64,000 nucleotides of DNA from an uncultured Acidovorax sp. (GCA_913774625.1 CAJYHL010000009.1:1-64000); one strand, 5' to 3'; counted from the first letter of the stretch, positions 8,242-17,214 are shown. Numbers and translations are program-made. The notes: generated by a model from the letters alone, not told the origin.

Positions 8242-9621
8242 TCAGTGCCGTGCGGTACCGGGCAAAGGCAACTCGATGCTGACGCACAAGCCCTTGCCGG
8301 GACCAGCGGGGCGCGCGTAGATGCGGCCCTCGTGCAGATCCACCACGCTGTGGCAAATCGCCAGCCCCAGGCCGCTGCCGCGGTGGACGGCGCGCCCTGG
8401 CGTGGGGTAGCGCACGAAGCGCTCGAAAATGTGCGCGCATTGCTCTTCGGTCAGGCCTTTGCCGTCGTCCTCTATCGACAAGTGCCACAGCTTGTCGTTC
8501 CGCACAGAGCGCACACATATCACGCCGTGCGGCGGTGATGCATGGATGGCGTTGAGCAACAGATTCAGCAGCACCTGGCGTATCCACTTGGCATCGAACG
8601 CGACCAGGCCGATGCGTTCCTGATGCATCACGAACTGCATGCCGTGGTGCTCGGCCAGCGCTTGCGCGTCGGGCAGGAAGGCCGCGAGCACCTCGGCCGG
8701 TTCCTGCATCTGCAGGTCCAGCGCAACCGCATGGGCATCGGCGCGCGACAGGAACAGCAGGTCTTCGATGATGCGGTTGAGCCGCTCGATCTCTTCCAGC
8801 TGGTCTTGCAGGCCCTCGCGGTGCTTTTCGTCCATGGTTTCATCCGTCAGCATGCGTTCAGCGTGCAGGCGCACCACGGAGAGCGGCGTTTTCAGTTCGT
8901 GGGAGGCATCGGAGGTGAAGCGGCGGATCTGCCCGAAGGAGGTCTCCAGCCGGTCGAACATCTGGTTCAGCAGGCGCGCCAGATCGGCGATATCGTCCTT
9001 CACGTCCCCCACCGGAATGCGTGCCCCCAGGTTGTCGCAGCCGATGCGGCTGGCGGTGTTGCGGATGGCGCGCACAGGTGCCAGCAACATGCGGCTCAGC
9101 AGCCAGCCTGTCAGCAGGCTGATCAGCACCACGGCCACCATCAGCACGGCACCCACTTTCACATAGGTGAGCATGGCATCCCGCACCGGCTGCATGGGTG
9201 TGGCCACGATCACCTCGTACTTGCCCATCTGGAACTCGGCGGCGCGTACCTCACCGATGTTGGTATCGCGCGCGTTGAAGCTCGGAGTCTCTTGCCGATG
9301 CACATGGGGCATGGTCCGGTCCCTCAGGTTCGCGGAGCGGAAGATGGACGGCGTGTGCGGCTGGTGGATGTCTATATAGAAAAGCGTGGAAGCAACGTCC
9401 GCCGCCTCACGGATGCGGGTTTCCACAATGGCAGATGTCAGGTTGGGGTAATCAGGCCGGAGGCGGCCTTCGATGTGGATGAACTCGGCTTTGTTGAGCC
9501 GGTCGAGCCCCTCCAGCAACTGATGTTCCAACAGCCAGTAGCCCGCAACGAACAGCAGCATCAAAGTGGCGCTGGCTGCACAGGCATACCAGGCGGTGAT
9601 GCGCGCGCCAATCGGCTTCAT
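8242..9621 (-). CDS. Two-component sensor histidine kinase (OmpR-system type)
   Basis: A 459-residue membrane kinase. A first transmembrane helix lies at about 12-33, a periplasmic sensor segment of roughly 120 residues follows (with a His/Arg-containing PHVHRQE stretch), then a second helix near 155-178 and a HAMP linker. The phospho-acceptor motif is DASHELKTPLSVVRL, and the ATPase boxes are LLLNAIHAS, DDGKGLTEEQCAHIFERF and GSGLGLAI. The ATG overlaps the stop of the upstream response-regulator gene by four bases. Its position inside a TonB/receptor/reductase block suggests it senses metal or envelope state; the ligand is unknown. Confidence 0.92.
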   Translation of the reverse strand: MKPIGARITAWYACAASATLMLLFVAGYWLLEHQLLEGLDRLNKAEFIHIEGRLRPDYPNLTSAIVETRIREAADVASTLFYIDIHQPHTPSIFRSANLRDRTMPHVHRQETPSFNARDTNIGEVRAAEFQMGKYEVIVATPMQPVRDAMLTYVKVGAVLMVAVVLISLLTGWLLSRMLLAPVRAIRNTASRIGCDNLGARIPVGDVKDDIADLARLLNQMFDRLETSFGQIRRFTSDASHELKTPLSVVRLHAERMLTDETMDEKHREGLQDQLEEIERLNRIIEDLLFLSRADAHAVALDLQMQEPAEVLAAFLPDAQALAEHHGMQFVMHQERIGLVAFDAKWIRQVLLNLLLNAIHASPPHGVICVRSVRNDKLWHLSIEDDGKGLTEEQCAHIFERFVRYPTPGRAVHRGSGLGLAICHSVVDLHEGRIYARPAGPGKGLCVSIELPLPGTARH

Positions 9622-10283
9622 ACCAACTGGTAGCCAACGCCTCGCAGGGTCTTGAATACGGGATGGCCGAGCGCAGCCTCCAGCTTGTTGCGCAGGCGGC
9701 TCATGTAGACGTCCAGCAGATTGCTGTCCACTTCGTAATGCGACTCCCAGACCTTCTCGGTAATCAGCGAGCGCGGGAGGATGCGTCCCTGGTTGTGCAT
9801 GAAGATTTCCAGCAGCGCGTATTCGCGGCTGGTCAGGTCCACCAGGGCCCCATTGAGCTTGACAGTGCGGGTGATCAAGTCGAACACGATGCCGTTGTGC
9901 TCCAGCACCGTCAGCTTCACCGCCGACTGGCGCCGCAACAGCGAGCGCACGCGGGCACGCAGCTCCTCGAAGCTGAAGGGCTTGGGCAGGTAGTCGTCGG
10001 CGCCGACGTCCAGGCCCTTGACGCGGTTCTCCACCCCATCGCGGGCGCTCAGAATGAGCACCGGCTCGTTGAAGCCGCCCTGGCGCCAGTCGCGCAGCAG
10101 GTCCAGGCCATTTCCGTCGGGCAGGCCGATGTCCAGCACGATGGCTTCGTAGGTGGATTCGGTGATGGCGTCGTTGGCCTCTGCGCAGGTACGCGCCCAG
10201 GTCACCGTGTAGCGTGACTCGGAAAGGCACTGCTGGAGCATCAGGCCCAGTTGCGTTTGGTCTTCGACGACAAGCACTTTCAT
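9618..10283 (-). CDS. OmpR/PhoB-family response regulator
   Basis: A 221-residue DNA-binding response regulator. The receiver has the acidic pair VVEDQ, the phospho-acceptor Asp in AIVLDIGLPDGNGLDLL, the Thr/Ser switch (LILSARD) and Lys in DYLPKPFSFEEL. The C-terminal winged helix includes LTSREYALLEIFMHNQGRILPRS and VYMSRLRNKLE. It is translationally coupled to the kinase at 8242 and follows a PepSY reductase gene after 67 bp. An 11-base palindrome at 10293-10303, just upstream of the ATG, could be an autoregulatory operator. Confidence 0.94.
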   Translation of the reverse strand: MKVLVVEDQTQLGLMLQQCLSESRYTVTWARTCAEANDAITESTYEAIVLDIGLPDGNGLDLLRDWRQGGFNEPVLILSARDGVENRVKGLDVGADDYLPKPFSFEELRARVRSLLRRQSAVKLTVLEHNGIVFDLITRTVKLNGALVDLTSREYALLEIFMHNQGRILPRSLITEKVWESHYEVDSNLLDVYMSRLRNKLEAALGHPVFKTLRGVGYQLV

Positions 10284-10292
10284 AATGTGACA

Positions 10293-10303
10293 GTCTTTAA
10301 GAC
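10293..10303. promoter_or_regulatory. Palindrome upstream of the response-regulator gene
   Basis: gtctttaagac, with 5-bp complementary arms around a central base, lies 10-20 bases before the regulator's ATG. Its CTTTAAG centre resembles half-sites bound by some OmpR-family regulators. It is a candidate operator only. Confidence 0.35.
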
Positions 10304-10350
10304 GGTTGCATGACCATGGTGTGAAGCGGGTGCCGTGTCGGTGGGAACGC

Positions 10351-12198
10351 TCACAGATCCAGCGCCAATGCCCGCTTCTTGGCCGGCAGGGCGGCCGAAG
10401 CGGGCACACTGGCATCCTCGCGTGCCACGGACACCGACTGCACAGCGAAGTGTTCCTCGTGGACCGCCTGCTGCGGCCAGGCCGGTTGCGCCGCTGCCTG
10501 CACCGCCGCCGTGAAGTGGCATGGCCCGCTCACGTACAGGTGGTCGCCCTCCGCATAGGGCTGCAGCAGCTCTTGCAGGTAGTCGTCCAGCTGGCGCGGC
10601 GACCGCCCCCAATGGAAATGCACCTTGCCCTGCAGTTCTGCCCGGCCCAGCCATTCGGTGAATGCAGCCTCTGCCTGCGCGGCCGCGAAGTAATGCAGTT
10701 CAAAGCGCTCGCCGCGGCGCTGTAGATAACGCACCATGCACAGCAAGGGCGTGATGCCGATGCCGCCTGCGAGCAGCAGATGGCGACGGGCGCGGGGCCG
10801 CAGCGGAAAGTGGTTGCGCGGTGCGCTGATGGTCAACTCGTCGCCCTGCGCCACGCGCTCGTGCATGGCCAGCGAACCGCCACGCGAACCCTGGCTGCGC
10901 TGCACTGCGATCAGGTAGCTGCCGCGATCATTGGGATCGCCGCACAACGAGTAGGGCCGCACCAGCCCCAGGTCGATATGCACGTCGATATGCGCTCCGG
11001 GCGCGAAGCTGGGCAGCGCCCGGCCATCGGCCCGCCCCAGCGTATAGGAGCGCACGCCATCGGCTTCGTCGCGGATGGACAGCACCCGAACCGGCAGAGC
11101 ATTGGGCATCGCCTGTGCGGCCAGGCGCCGGCGCAGATAGCTGCTGATGCCCGTGTAGCCCATCAGCGGCACGCTCAGCATGCCAAGCAGGAGCAGGCAC
11201 TGACCCGGCCAGCCACCGATGTAACCCATGTGTGCGGCCTTGATCCAGCTGTACAGCCGGTGGCCGGAGGACATTTGTTCGTAGGGCGTGTAGCGCAACA
11301 CGGCGCCACTGTAGGCATCCAGAAACAGCTCCGATGCGGCCAGCATGTGTGGCGCATCGGGCGCCAGCACCGCCAGCTCCAATGCCGCATCCTGCGCATG
11401 GGGGTAGTGCAGCACGCCCCGCGTGGTGCCTGGCACCAGCGCCAGCGCCTGCTGCCAGGCGCTTTGCATGGATACGGGTACGGCATCCAGTGCCGGCGCT
11501 GCAGAGTGCGGCTTGCCCGGGAGGGGCGCTGAGCCGGTGGCCAGGTTGATCCAGTGCCGCACCGGCTTGAAGGCGATGGGCAAGGCCGTGGCGGCCACCA
11601 CCAGCAGCACCAGACTGGCGTAGACACCGGCGGTACGGTGCAGGTTGACATCCAGGGCCCGGCCCTTGAGCTTCCTGGGCAACACCAGCGAGCGACGAAG
11701 AATCGCGAGGCTGTCCGGCCAGCGCACCACCCAGCCTCCCAGCACGAACACGAGCAGCAACGCCAGCGTCAGGGCGCCGGTCAACAGGCTGGCGACGCCA
11801 TCGTTGCCCAGAAAGCGCAGGCGGTGCCACTTTTCCAGCGAGCCCAGCACGCCTTCCCAGTGCGCGCGCTGGCCCAGCACATGGCCGCTGCAGGTGTCCA
11901 CGTACACATCGCGCCTGTCGGCAAAGCGCACCACCAGCGGCATGCCGGGGCCGATGAGGCGCAATTGATCGAGTCTGGCTTCCGGAATGGCTTGGGCTGC
12001 TCGGGCCGCCAGTACATCCAGCGGCAGCGGTACAGCACATCGGCCCGTCTGGTACATGCGCGGCTGCAGCAGCGGGGCCAGCTGATCCCGAAACACCAGA
12101 CCGCCCCCGGTCACGGCCAGCAGCACCAGCCACAAGCCCAACCCAAGACCGGCCCAACGATGCACTTGCAGGATACGGTTTCGCAAAGCGGGGAGCAT
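10351..12198 (-). CDS. PepSY-anchored flavin reductase, lacking the 2Fe-2S domain
   Basis: A 615-residue fusion of a PepSY-associated membrane domain and a ferredoxin-NADP+-reductase-like domain, a type linked to reduction of ferric siderophores or other metals at the inner membrane. Transmembrane helices are visible near 15-37, 137-160, 190-212 and 330-355, with His residues typical of the family (QVHRWAG, NLHRTAG, KAAHMGY). The cytoplasmic half has the FAD motif RPYSLC and the NAD(P) motif GGIGITP. The paralogue at 12373 continues into a plant-type [2Fe-2S] domain; here it is replaced by a short Ala/Ser-rich tail ending ALALDL, resembling the paralogue's LVLDL. An internal loss of the cluster domain is likely. 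It is oriented with the two-component genes downstream. Confidence 0.85.
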   Translation of the reverse strand: MLPALRNRILQVHRWAGLGLGLWLVLLAVTGGGLVFRDQLAPLLQPRMYQTGRCAVPLPLDVLAARAAQAIPEARLDQLRLIGPGMPLVVRFADRRDVYVDTCSGHVLGQRAHWEGVLGSLEKWHRLRFLGNDGVASLLTGALTLALLLVFVLGGWVVRWPDSLAILRRSLVLPRKLKGRALDVNLHRTAGVYASLVLLVVAATALPIAFKPVRHWINLATGSAPLPGKPHSAAPALDAVPVSMQSAWQQALALVPGTTRGVLHYPHAQDAALELAVLAPDAPHMLAASELFLDAYSGAVLRYTPYEQMSSGHRLYSWIKAAHMGYIGGWPGQCLLLLGMLSVPLMGYTGISSYLRRRLAAQAMPNALPVRVLSIRDEADGVRSYTLGRADGRALPSFAPGAHIDVHIDLGLVRPYSLCGDPNDRGSYLIAVQRSQGSRGGSLAMHERVAQGDELTISAPRNHFPLRPRARRHLLLAGGIGITPLLCMVRYLQRRGERFELHYFAAAQAEAAFTEWLGRAELQGKVHFHWGRSPRQLDDYLQELLQPYAEGDHLYVSGPCHFTAAVQAAAQPAWPQQAVHEEHFAVQSVSVAREDASVPASAALPAKKRALALDL

Positions 12199-12372
12199 GT
12201 GTTTTCCTTGTGCGGCAAAGCCTACCGGCCACCCATGAATGCAACCTGAAATGCGCGCTGGGGCTGCGTGGCAATGCCTCCATCCCGGCGAGCTCCTCTC
12301 TGCTTAGGCCGCTGGGCAGGGCCTTCTTTCCACCAGGCAGTTGTCAGTCCTGAAAAGACCGCCAACACGTTC
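12199..12372 (-). promoter_or_regulatory. Gap between the two PepSY reductase genes
   Basis: These 174 bases hold one copy of the AACACGTTCT motif at 12364-12373, overlapping the stop of the upstream gene, and, on the minus strand near 12291-12305, the AGCAGAGAGGAGC sequence shared with two other leaders of the block. An ATG at 12283 follows that purine-rich sequence with good spacing, so a short leader peptide is conceivable but unsupported. Confidence 0.35.
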
Positions 12373-14421
12373 TTACAGATCCAATACCAGCTTGCCGCTC
12401 GCCCGGGAGCAGCAGGGCATGAAACGGTCGTTTCTCAGGCGCTCCATTTCCGAGAGGAACTTGTCGCGGTGCTCCACCACGCCCTGGCACACCCGGGTCA
12501 CGCAGGTCCCGCACACGCCTTCTCCGCAGGACACCGGGATCACCACGCCGCTGGCGGCCAGCGCCTGCACTACCGTGCGGTCCTTCGGCACTCGTACCAC
12601 TTTTCCGGAACGGACGAGCTGGACCTCGAACTCCGCGTTGTTTTCGGCCGTGAAAGCGCCTCCCTGGAAATGCTCGCGGTGGATTTGCCCGTCGCTCCAT
12701 CCGTTGCGGCGCGCGGCCTCGGCCACCGCGTCCATGAATCTTTCGGGACCGCATGCATAGACGTGTGTGCCGGGCTCGGCCTGATGCAGGGTCGCGTCCA
12801 GATCGATACGGGACCCGCCCACCGAGTCGCTGAAATAGTGCGTAACCCGTCGTGCGAGCGGAGGCTGGCTCAGCGCATCCATGAAGGCTGCGTGCTGTGG
12901 CGAACGGGTGCAATAGTGCAGTTCGAACGGCGCGGCGACGCTGTCCAGATGGTGCGCCATGGCCATGATGGGCGTGATGCCGATGCCCCCGGCAAGCAGT
13001 ATCGAGTGGGACGCGGACATGTCGAGCGGGAAGTGGTTTCTTGGCAGGCTGGTGCGGACCCGGTCACCCACTTTCAGGTTCTGATGCACGGCACGCGAGC
13101 CACCCCGCGAGGCCGGATGCAACTGCACCGCGATCACATAGCGCAGCTTGTCGAGGGGGTCGTTGCATAGCGAATAGCTGCGTCGCAGCTCTGTGCCCAG
13201 TTGCAGCTCGATGTGCGCACCCGCTGTGAAACTCGGCAGAGGCAGCCCCTTGGGATGCCTGAACTCCAGCACCGCCACTCCGCCGGGTTCTTGGCTGCGC
13301 CGGGCCAGGACCAGCGTCAGGCCCTGTTCCTTCTGCCGGCCCAGCTTGCGCCGAAGATAGGGCACGACCCCGCTGTAGGTCTGAACGGCCGCGCCCAGCA
13401 CGCCGGCCAACAGCAGCAGCTGGTATGGCAGGCCCCAGATGGCGCCGGTATGCAGGGCGAGCAGGTACAGGTAGATCTTGCGTCCCAGCTGCTGATCTTT
13501 GGCATAGTCGTCCAGGCGTAATGTCTCGCCGGTGTAGGCGTTCATGAAGAAGTAGCCCTTGGCCTGGGTGTGCGGACTGTCCTTGGTGACGAAGCGGGCC
13601 TCGAAGGCGGCGTTCTTCTTGTCCGGGTAGAACAGGGAAACCTGTTCGATGCCGGGCACCAGCGCTTGGGTCCTGTGCCAGAACGCATCCATGGACATGC
13701 GCCTCGTTCCTTCGGGGGGCTCTGCGGACCTGGGCGCCTTCTCGGGCACATAGCCGGCGGCATCGTAGATGGAGCGCTTGACCGTGTCGAAGGCCAGCGG
13801 CAGCGCAGTGAACGTCATCACCAGCAAGGCGATGGCGGTATAGATACCCAGGACCCGGTGCAGGTTCAGCGTGCGCGCGGGCTCGGGCAGACGCGGATTG
13901 AATCTCAGCGCGGCAGACAGCGCGAGCCGGTTGCGCGGCCACCAAAGGGCCAGGCCGCCCATGACCAGCAGCACCAGGCAGATGGTGTCCACCCAACCCA
14001 TCAACGTGAGGCCCGGTTTGCGGTCAGGCAGGAAATACAGCCGGTGCAGCCACTCGGAGGCACCGAACACACCGCTGTACATGTTTTGCGTCCCCAATAC
14101 CCGGGCCGAGCAAGGGTCGAGATAGACCAGGTCTTTGTTGCCGAACTTGAAGCCCACGGACTCCGTGGGATCGGTCTTCATCTCGACGCTGACGATCAGG
14201 TCTGCAGGGTGGGCTGCACGGGCCTGCTCGGCCAGAGCATCGAGAGGCCGTGGCTTCTCGCAGCTATCGACCACGTGCAGATCGCTGTAGAGCACCCGCG
14301 CCAAGGTCGGGCGCATCACCATCCCGGCTGCGGTCAGGGCCAGAAACAGGATGAACACGCCGATCGTCAGGCCAGACCAGGTGTGCAGCCAGAGAAGTCT
14401 TTTACGAAGAATGGGGCTCAT
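12373..14421 (-). CDS. PepSY-anchored oxidoreductase with FAD, NAD and 2Fe-2S domains
   Basis: A 682-residue membrane oxidoreductase predicted to move electrons from NAD(P)H through FAD and a [2Fe-2S] centre to an acceptor at or across the inner membrane, plausibly a ferric chelate. The N-terminal half is the PepSY-associated membrane domain (helices near 12-35, 150-172, 195-220 and 345-365, with WLHTWSG, NLHRVLG and LHTGAIWGLP). The FAD motif is RRSYSLC and the nucleotide motif GGIGITP. The C-terminus carries the plant-type cluster motif CGEGVCGTC plus a later Cys pair (MPCCS), as in phthalate-dioxygenase-type reductases. The ATG at 14421 begins the first helix region; the frame is open upstream. 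This is the first gene of the minus-strand block. Confidence 0.88.
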   Translation of the reverse strand: MSPILRKRLLWLHTWSGLTIGVFILFLALTAAGMVMRPTLARVLYSDLHVVDSCEKPRPLDALAEQARAAHPADLIVSVEMKTDPTESVGFKFGNKDLVYLDPCSARVLGTQNMYSGVFGASEWLHRLYFLPDRKPGLTLMGWVDTICLVLLVMGGLALWWPRNRLALSAALRFNPRLPEPARTLNLHRVLGIYTAIALLVMTFTALPLAFDTVKRSIYDAAGYVPEKAPRSAEPPEGTRRMSMDAFWHRTQALVPGIEQVSLFYPDKKNAAFEARFVTKDSPHTQAKGYFFMNAYTGETLRLDDYAKDQQLGRKIYLYLLALHTGAIWGLPYQLLLLAGVLGAAVQTYSGVVPYLRRKLGRQKEQGLTLVLARRSQEPGGVAVLEFRHPKGLPLPSFTAGAHIELQLGTELRRSYSLCNDPLDKLRYVIAVQLHPASRGGSRAVHQNLKVGDRVRTSLPRNHFPLDMSASHSILLAGGIGITPIMAMAHHLDSVAAPFELHYCTRSPQHAAFMDALSQPPLARRVTHYFSDSVGGSRIDLDATLHQAEPGTHVYACGPERFMDAVAEAARRNGWSDGQIHREHFQGGAFTAENNAEFEVQLVRSGKVVRVPKDRTVVQALAASGVVIPVSCGEGVCGTCVTRVCQGVVEHRDKFLSEMERLRNDRFMPCCSRASGKLVLDL

Positions 14422-14834
14422 GGGGGAGCAGATTGGGATCAGGAACAGGCCGGCCAGAGTCGGCTGCATCTGGCGCGTACAGATGCTCGGCTGCAGTCTA
14501 GGAACGCAGCCTGTCGTTAACCTGAAACGAAACCGAGCGCCGCTGTCGGTCGTGTTGCCAGTCCTCTGCTGGCTGATCGAGGCGATGCCGGTGGGCACCA
14601 TGCGTTCCGTCGTCGCCGATCCTCTTTCGGAGTCGGGCCCGTGCATCTCCGGTAAAGCGGCTCCATGTGTCCAGGGCAAGGCGGAACAGGCTCTACGCGC
14701 GCGGCGCATCTCTGCTGGCGCGGTCTGCGGCGTTGCGGCACTGGCGTGGTGGGGAGCGCAGCCATCTACAGCGTAGCGCGTGCCGCATCCGGGCCCTCTC
14801 ACACCGCGGCGAGATCCCGGGAGGCAACAAGTTC
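14422..14834. other. Noncoding region upstream of the metal-uptake block
   Basis: About 410 bases between uspA and the first PepSY reductase gene. It contains a degenerate copy of the structured repeat seen at 81-176 (exact 20-base match at 14720-14739) and a 22-base match, one mismatch, to the receptor leader at 5847-5868 (here 14697-14718). A second CCAGCAGAGG-type sequence lies near 14563-14574 on the minus strand. The block's promoter should lie here. Confidence 0.45.
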
Positions 14835-15257
14835 TCAGCGCACCAGCAGCACCGGCACCCGGCTGCTGGCCAGCACCTGGGTGCTGACCGAGCCCATCAC
14901 CAGCTTGCCCAGCGCGCCGTGGCCGTGCGATCCCATCACCAGCAGGTCGTAGCGGCCCGAGTCGGCCACCTTGGCGATGGTCTCGCCCACCGGGCCCACC
15001 TTCACCAGGGTCTTGATCTCCACGCCATGGCGGGCGAGGAACTTCGTCACCGGCCCCATGACCTTGGCGCCCACCTCGGCGTAGTACTGCTCTACCACCT
15101 GCTTGCCCAGCGCGGCGCGGGCGCGCGCCGGCAGCTGCGGCTGAACGGTGACGGCGGTGTAGCTGTGCGAGCCGGCCAGCAACTCTTCATGGGTGGCCAG
15201 ATAGGCCAGCATCTTCTTGGTGTAGGGGCTGCCGTCCACGGCGAGCAGGATGTTCAT
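14835..15257 (-). CDS. Universal stress protein UspA family
   Basis: A 140-residue single-domain Usp. It begins with the family strand MNILLAVDGSPYTKK and ends with the ATP-binding signature GSHGHGALGKLVMGSVS followed by VLLVR, so it belongs to the ATP-binding subgroup. Such proteins promote survival under starvation or energy stress, but the partner here is unknown. It stands alone; the next gene upstream on this strand ends at 15350. Confidence 0.92.
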   Translation of the reverse strand: MNILLAVDGSPYTKKMLAYLATHEELLAGSHSYTAVTVQPQLPARARAALGKQVVEQYYAEVGAKVMGPVTKFLARHGVEIKTLVKVGPVGETIAKVADSGRYDLLVMGSHGHGALGKLVMGSVSTQVLASSRVPVLLVR

Positions 15258-15349
15258 GGTGCGATGTCTCCGGAAAGGTGAGGCACCAGACTACGCCCCG
15301 CCCGGGCCTGCGGCCTTGACCTGGGTCAGGTTATCGGCCCCCCTATCGC

Positions 15350-16231
15350 TCAAACGCGGATGACTGCATGCGGCTGGAATGCGTCCTGCTCGCCCTTGCG
15401 CGCATAGCCCAGCGGGTTGGCGACCACGCGGCAGCGCCAGGGCGAGCCGTCGGCCCGCGTGCCCTGAACGGCGTAGTCGCTGGGCGCATGCAGATGGCCG
15501 TGCAGCCAGAGGTCGGCATGCGGCAGCAGATCGTCCAGCGCGTTGCAGAAGCCCGCCGTGCCGGGCACCAGGCCATAGCGCGGGTCGGCGCTCAGCAGGC
15601 TGGGCGCGAAGTGGGTGACGGCCACCGTGGGCCCGGCGTCCCAGGGCGCGGCCAGCGCATCGCGCAGCCAGGCCTGGCAGGCCAGCGCCTCCTCGCGCAT
15701 GGGCTCGGCCAGGAAGGGCTCGCCGGCGCGCGTGCCGCCGGTCTTCCTCAGGTAGAAGTTGGCGGCGCGGAAGGCCTTGTCGCGCAGGCGCAGGCGGCGC
15801 GTTGCGTCCTGGGCGTGCTCGTGGTCGGCCAGCGCGTCGAAGTCGCTCCACAGCGTGGTGCCGACGAAGCGCACGTCGCCCAGGGTCAGGGTCTCGCGGT
15901 CCAGCCAGGCGATGCCCAGGCGATCGCAGGTGCGCCGCAGCCGGTCGCGCGCGGCGTCGAAGTCCTGCGCGTCGTATTCGTGGTTGCCCGGCACGAACAT
16001 CACCGGCACCGGCCAGCCGGCATGCTGGGGCAGGGGCGAGAAGCGCGCCAGGCCGAAGTCCTCGTCCGTGAGCTGCGAGCCCGCCTGGTAGGAGCCGATG
16101 TCGCCGGCCAGCACCAGCACGTCGGCGCCCGGCGCCGGCGTGGCGGCGAAGTGGGGATGGGTTTCCAGGTGCAGGTCGGACAGCAGCTGGATGCGGGTCT
16201 CTTTCTGCCTCGTCGTGGTCGCTTGCGTCAT
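15350..16231 (-). CDS. Calcineurin-like metallophosphoesterase
   Basis: A 293-residue phosphoesterase with the full metal-binding set: LLSDLHLE (D-x-H), LVLAGDIGS (GD), FVPGNHEYD (GNHE), VTHFAPS (H) and WLHGHLH (GHxH). The fold binds two metal ions and cleaves phosphomono- or diesters; the substrate cannot be predicted. The ATG overlaps the stop codon of the upstream LysR gene by four bases, so the two are co-translated, which is unusual for a LysR regulator and a potential clue to function. Confidence 0.9.
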   Translation of the reverse strand: MTQATTTRQKETRIQLLSDLHLETHPHFAATPAPGADVLVLAGDIGSYQAGSQLTDEDFGLARFSPLPQHAGWPVPVMFVPGNHEYDAQDFDAARDRLRRTCDRLGIAWLDRETLTLGDVRFVGTTLWSDFDALADHEHAQDATRRLRLRDKAFRAANFYLRKTGGTRAGEPFLAEPMREEALACQAWLRDALAAPWDAGPTVAVTHFAPSLLSADPRYGLVPGTAGFCNALDDLLPHADLWLHGHLHAPSDYAVQGTRADGSPWRCRVVANPLGYARKGEQDAFQPHAVIRV

Positions 16232-17214
16232 TTCGTCGATTGTGGCGTCAGGGCCTCGTGCGGTGCGCCGCTGCGCCGGCCCGAGCGTTCCATGGCGCCC
16301 CGCAGCCAGCGGTGGGCGCTGTCGTGCCGGCGGCTGCGGTGCCAGAGCGCATCGACATGCACCGTGGGCAGGGGCATGGGCAGGGTGCGCCAGACCAGCT
16401 CGTCCTTGAGGCTGGCCACGCCCACGAAGTGCCGGGGCAGCACCGTCAGCAGGTCGCTGGCGGCCACGACGCGGCCTGCGGTGAAGAACTGGTTCACGGT
16501 GAGCACCACGCGCCGCTCGCGCCCCAGCGCGGTCAGCGCCTCGTCGATGAAGCCGTAGGGCCGGCCCGAGAAGCTCACCAGCAGGTGGCGCGCCGCGCAG
16601 AAGCGATCCAGCGTGAGCGGCACGCCCGCCAGAGGGTGGCCGTGGCGCATCACGCAGACGTATTCGCCGTCGTAGATGCGGGTGCTCTCGTAGGCGACCA
16701 GGTTGCCCGACTGCGCGCGCGCCGTCAGGTCGGCCATCACGGCGGGGAAGTAGCCCACGGCCAGGTCGGCGGCCTCGTCGTCCAGCAGGGGGCGCGGATC
16801 GCGCGTGGTCAAGGGCAGCACCCGCAGCGTCACGCCCGGCGCCTCGCGCTCGATGATCTCCATCAGCGGCGGGATCAGCATGGCGCCCGTGGCATCGGCC
16901 ATGGCCAGCACGAAGGCGGTGTTGGCCGTGGCCGGGTCGAAGTCGCCCGGCGCCAGCGACTGCTGCAGCTGGGCCAGCGCGGCGCGCACGGCGGGCCAGA
17001 GCGCCAGGGCGCGGGGCGTGGGCTCCACGCCCTGGCCGCTGCGCACCAGCAGTTCGTCGCCCAGCGCATCGCGCAGCCGGCGCAGGGCATTGCTCACGGC
17101 CGGCTGGGTGAGCGACAGCGTCTCGGCGGCGCGCGTGAGGTTGCGTTCGGACATCACGGCGTCGAAGACGCGCAGCAGGTTCAGGTCGAAGGTTCTGAAG
17201 TTCAGGGGCTGCAT
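16228..17214 (-). CDS. LysR-family transcriptional regulator (NodD/LeuO-like)
   Basis: A 328-residue regulator. The winged helix-turn-helix lies at about residues 22-41 (NLTRAAETLSLTQPAVSNAL), preceded by the FDLNLLRVFDAVMSERN start common in the NodD/LeuO/PA0477 branch. The effector domain contains ADLAVGYFP and a DLLTVLPRHF segment. It is co-oriented and overlapping with a metallophosphoesterase gene and divergent from a small membrane-protein gene; the 130-bp gap at 17215-17344 is AT-richer and should contain both promoters. Inducer unknown. Confidence 0.9.
   Translation of the reverse strand: MQPLNFRTFDLNLLRVFDAVMSERNLTRAAETLSLTQPAVSNALRRLRDALGDELLVRSGQGVEPTPRALALWPAVRAALAQLQQSLAPGDFDPATANTAFVLAMADATGAMLIPPLMEIIEREAPGVTLRVLPLTTRDPRPLLDDEAADLAVGYFPAVMADLTARAQSGNLVAYESTRIYDGEYVCVMRHGHPLAGVPLTLDRFCAARHLLVSFSGRPYGFIDEALTALGRERRVVLTVNQFFTAGRVVAASDLLTVLPRHFVGVASLKDELVWRTLPMPLPTVHVDALWHRSRRHDSAHRWLRGAMERSGRRSGAPHEALTPQSTK

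Noticed and set aside
10928-12283. Out-of-frame reading starting at an ATG with a good ribosome site (12283)
   Set aside because: It runs through the reductase in the wrong frame; at most a short leader peptide could be real, which I cannot support.
12373-14802. Start of the 2Fe-2S reductase at 14802
   Set aside because: The additional 127 residues are polar, without family match, and cover the repeat-containing leader.
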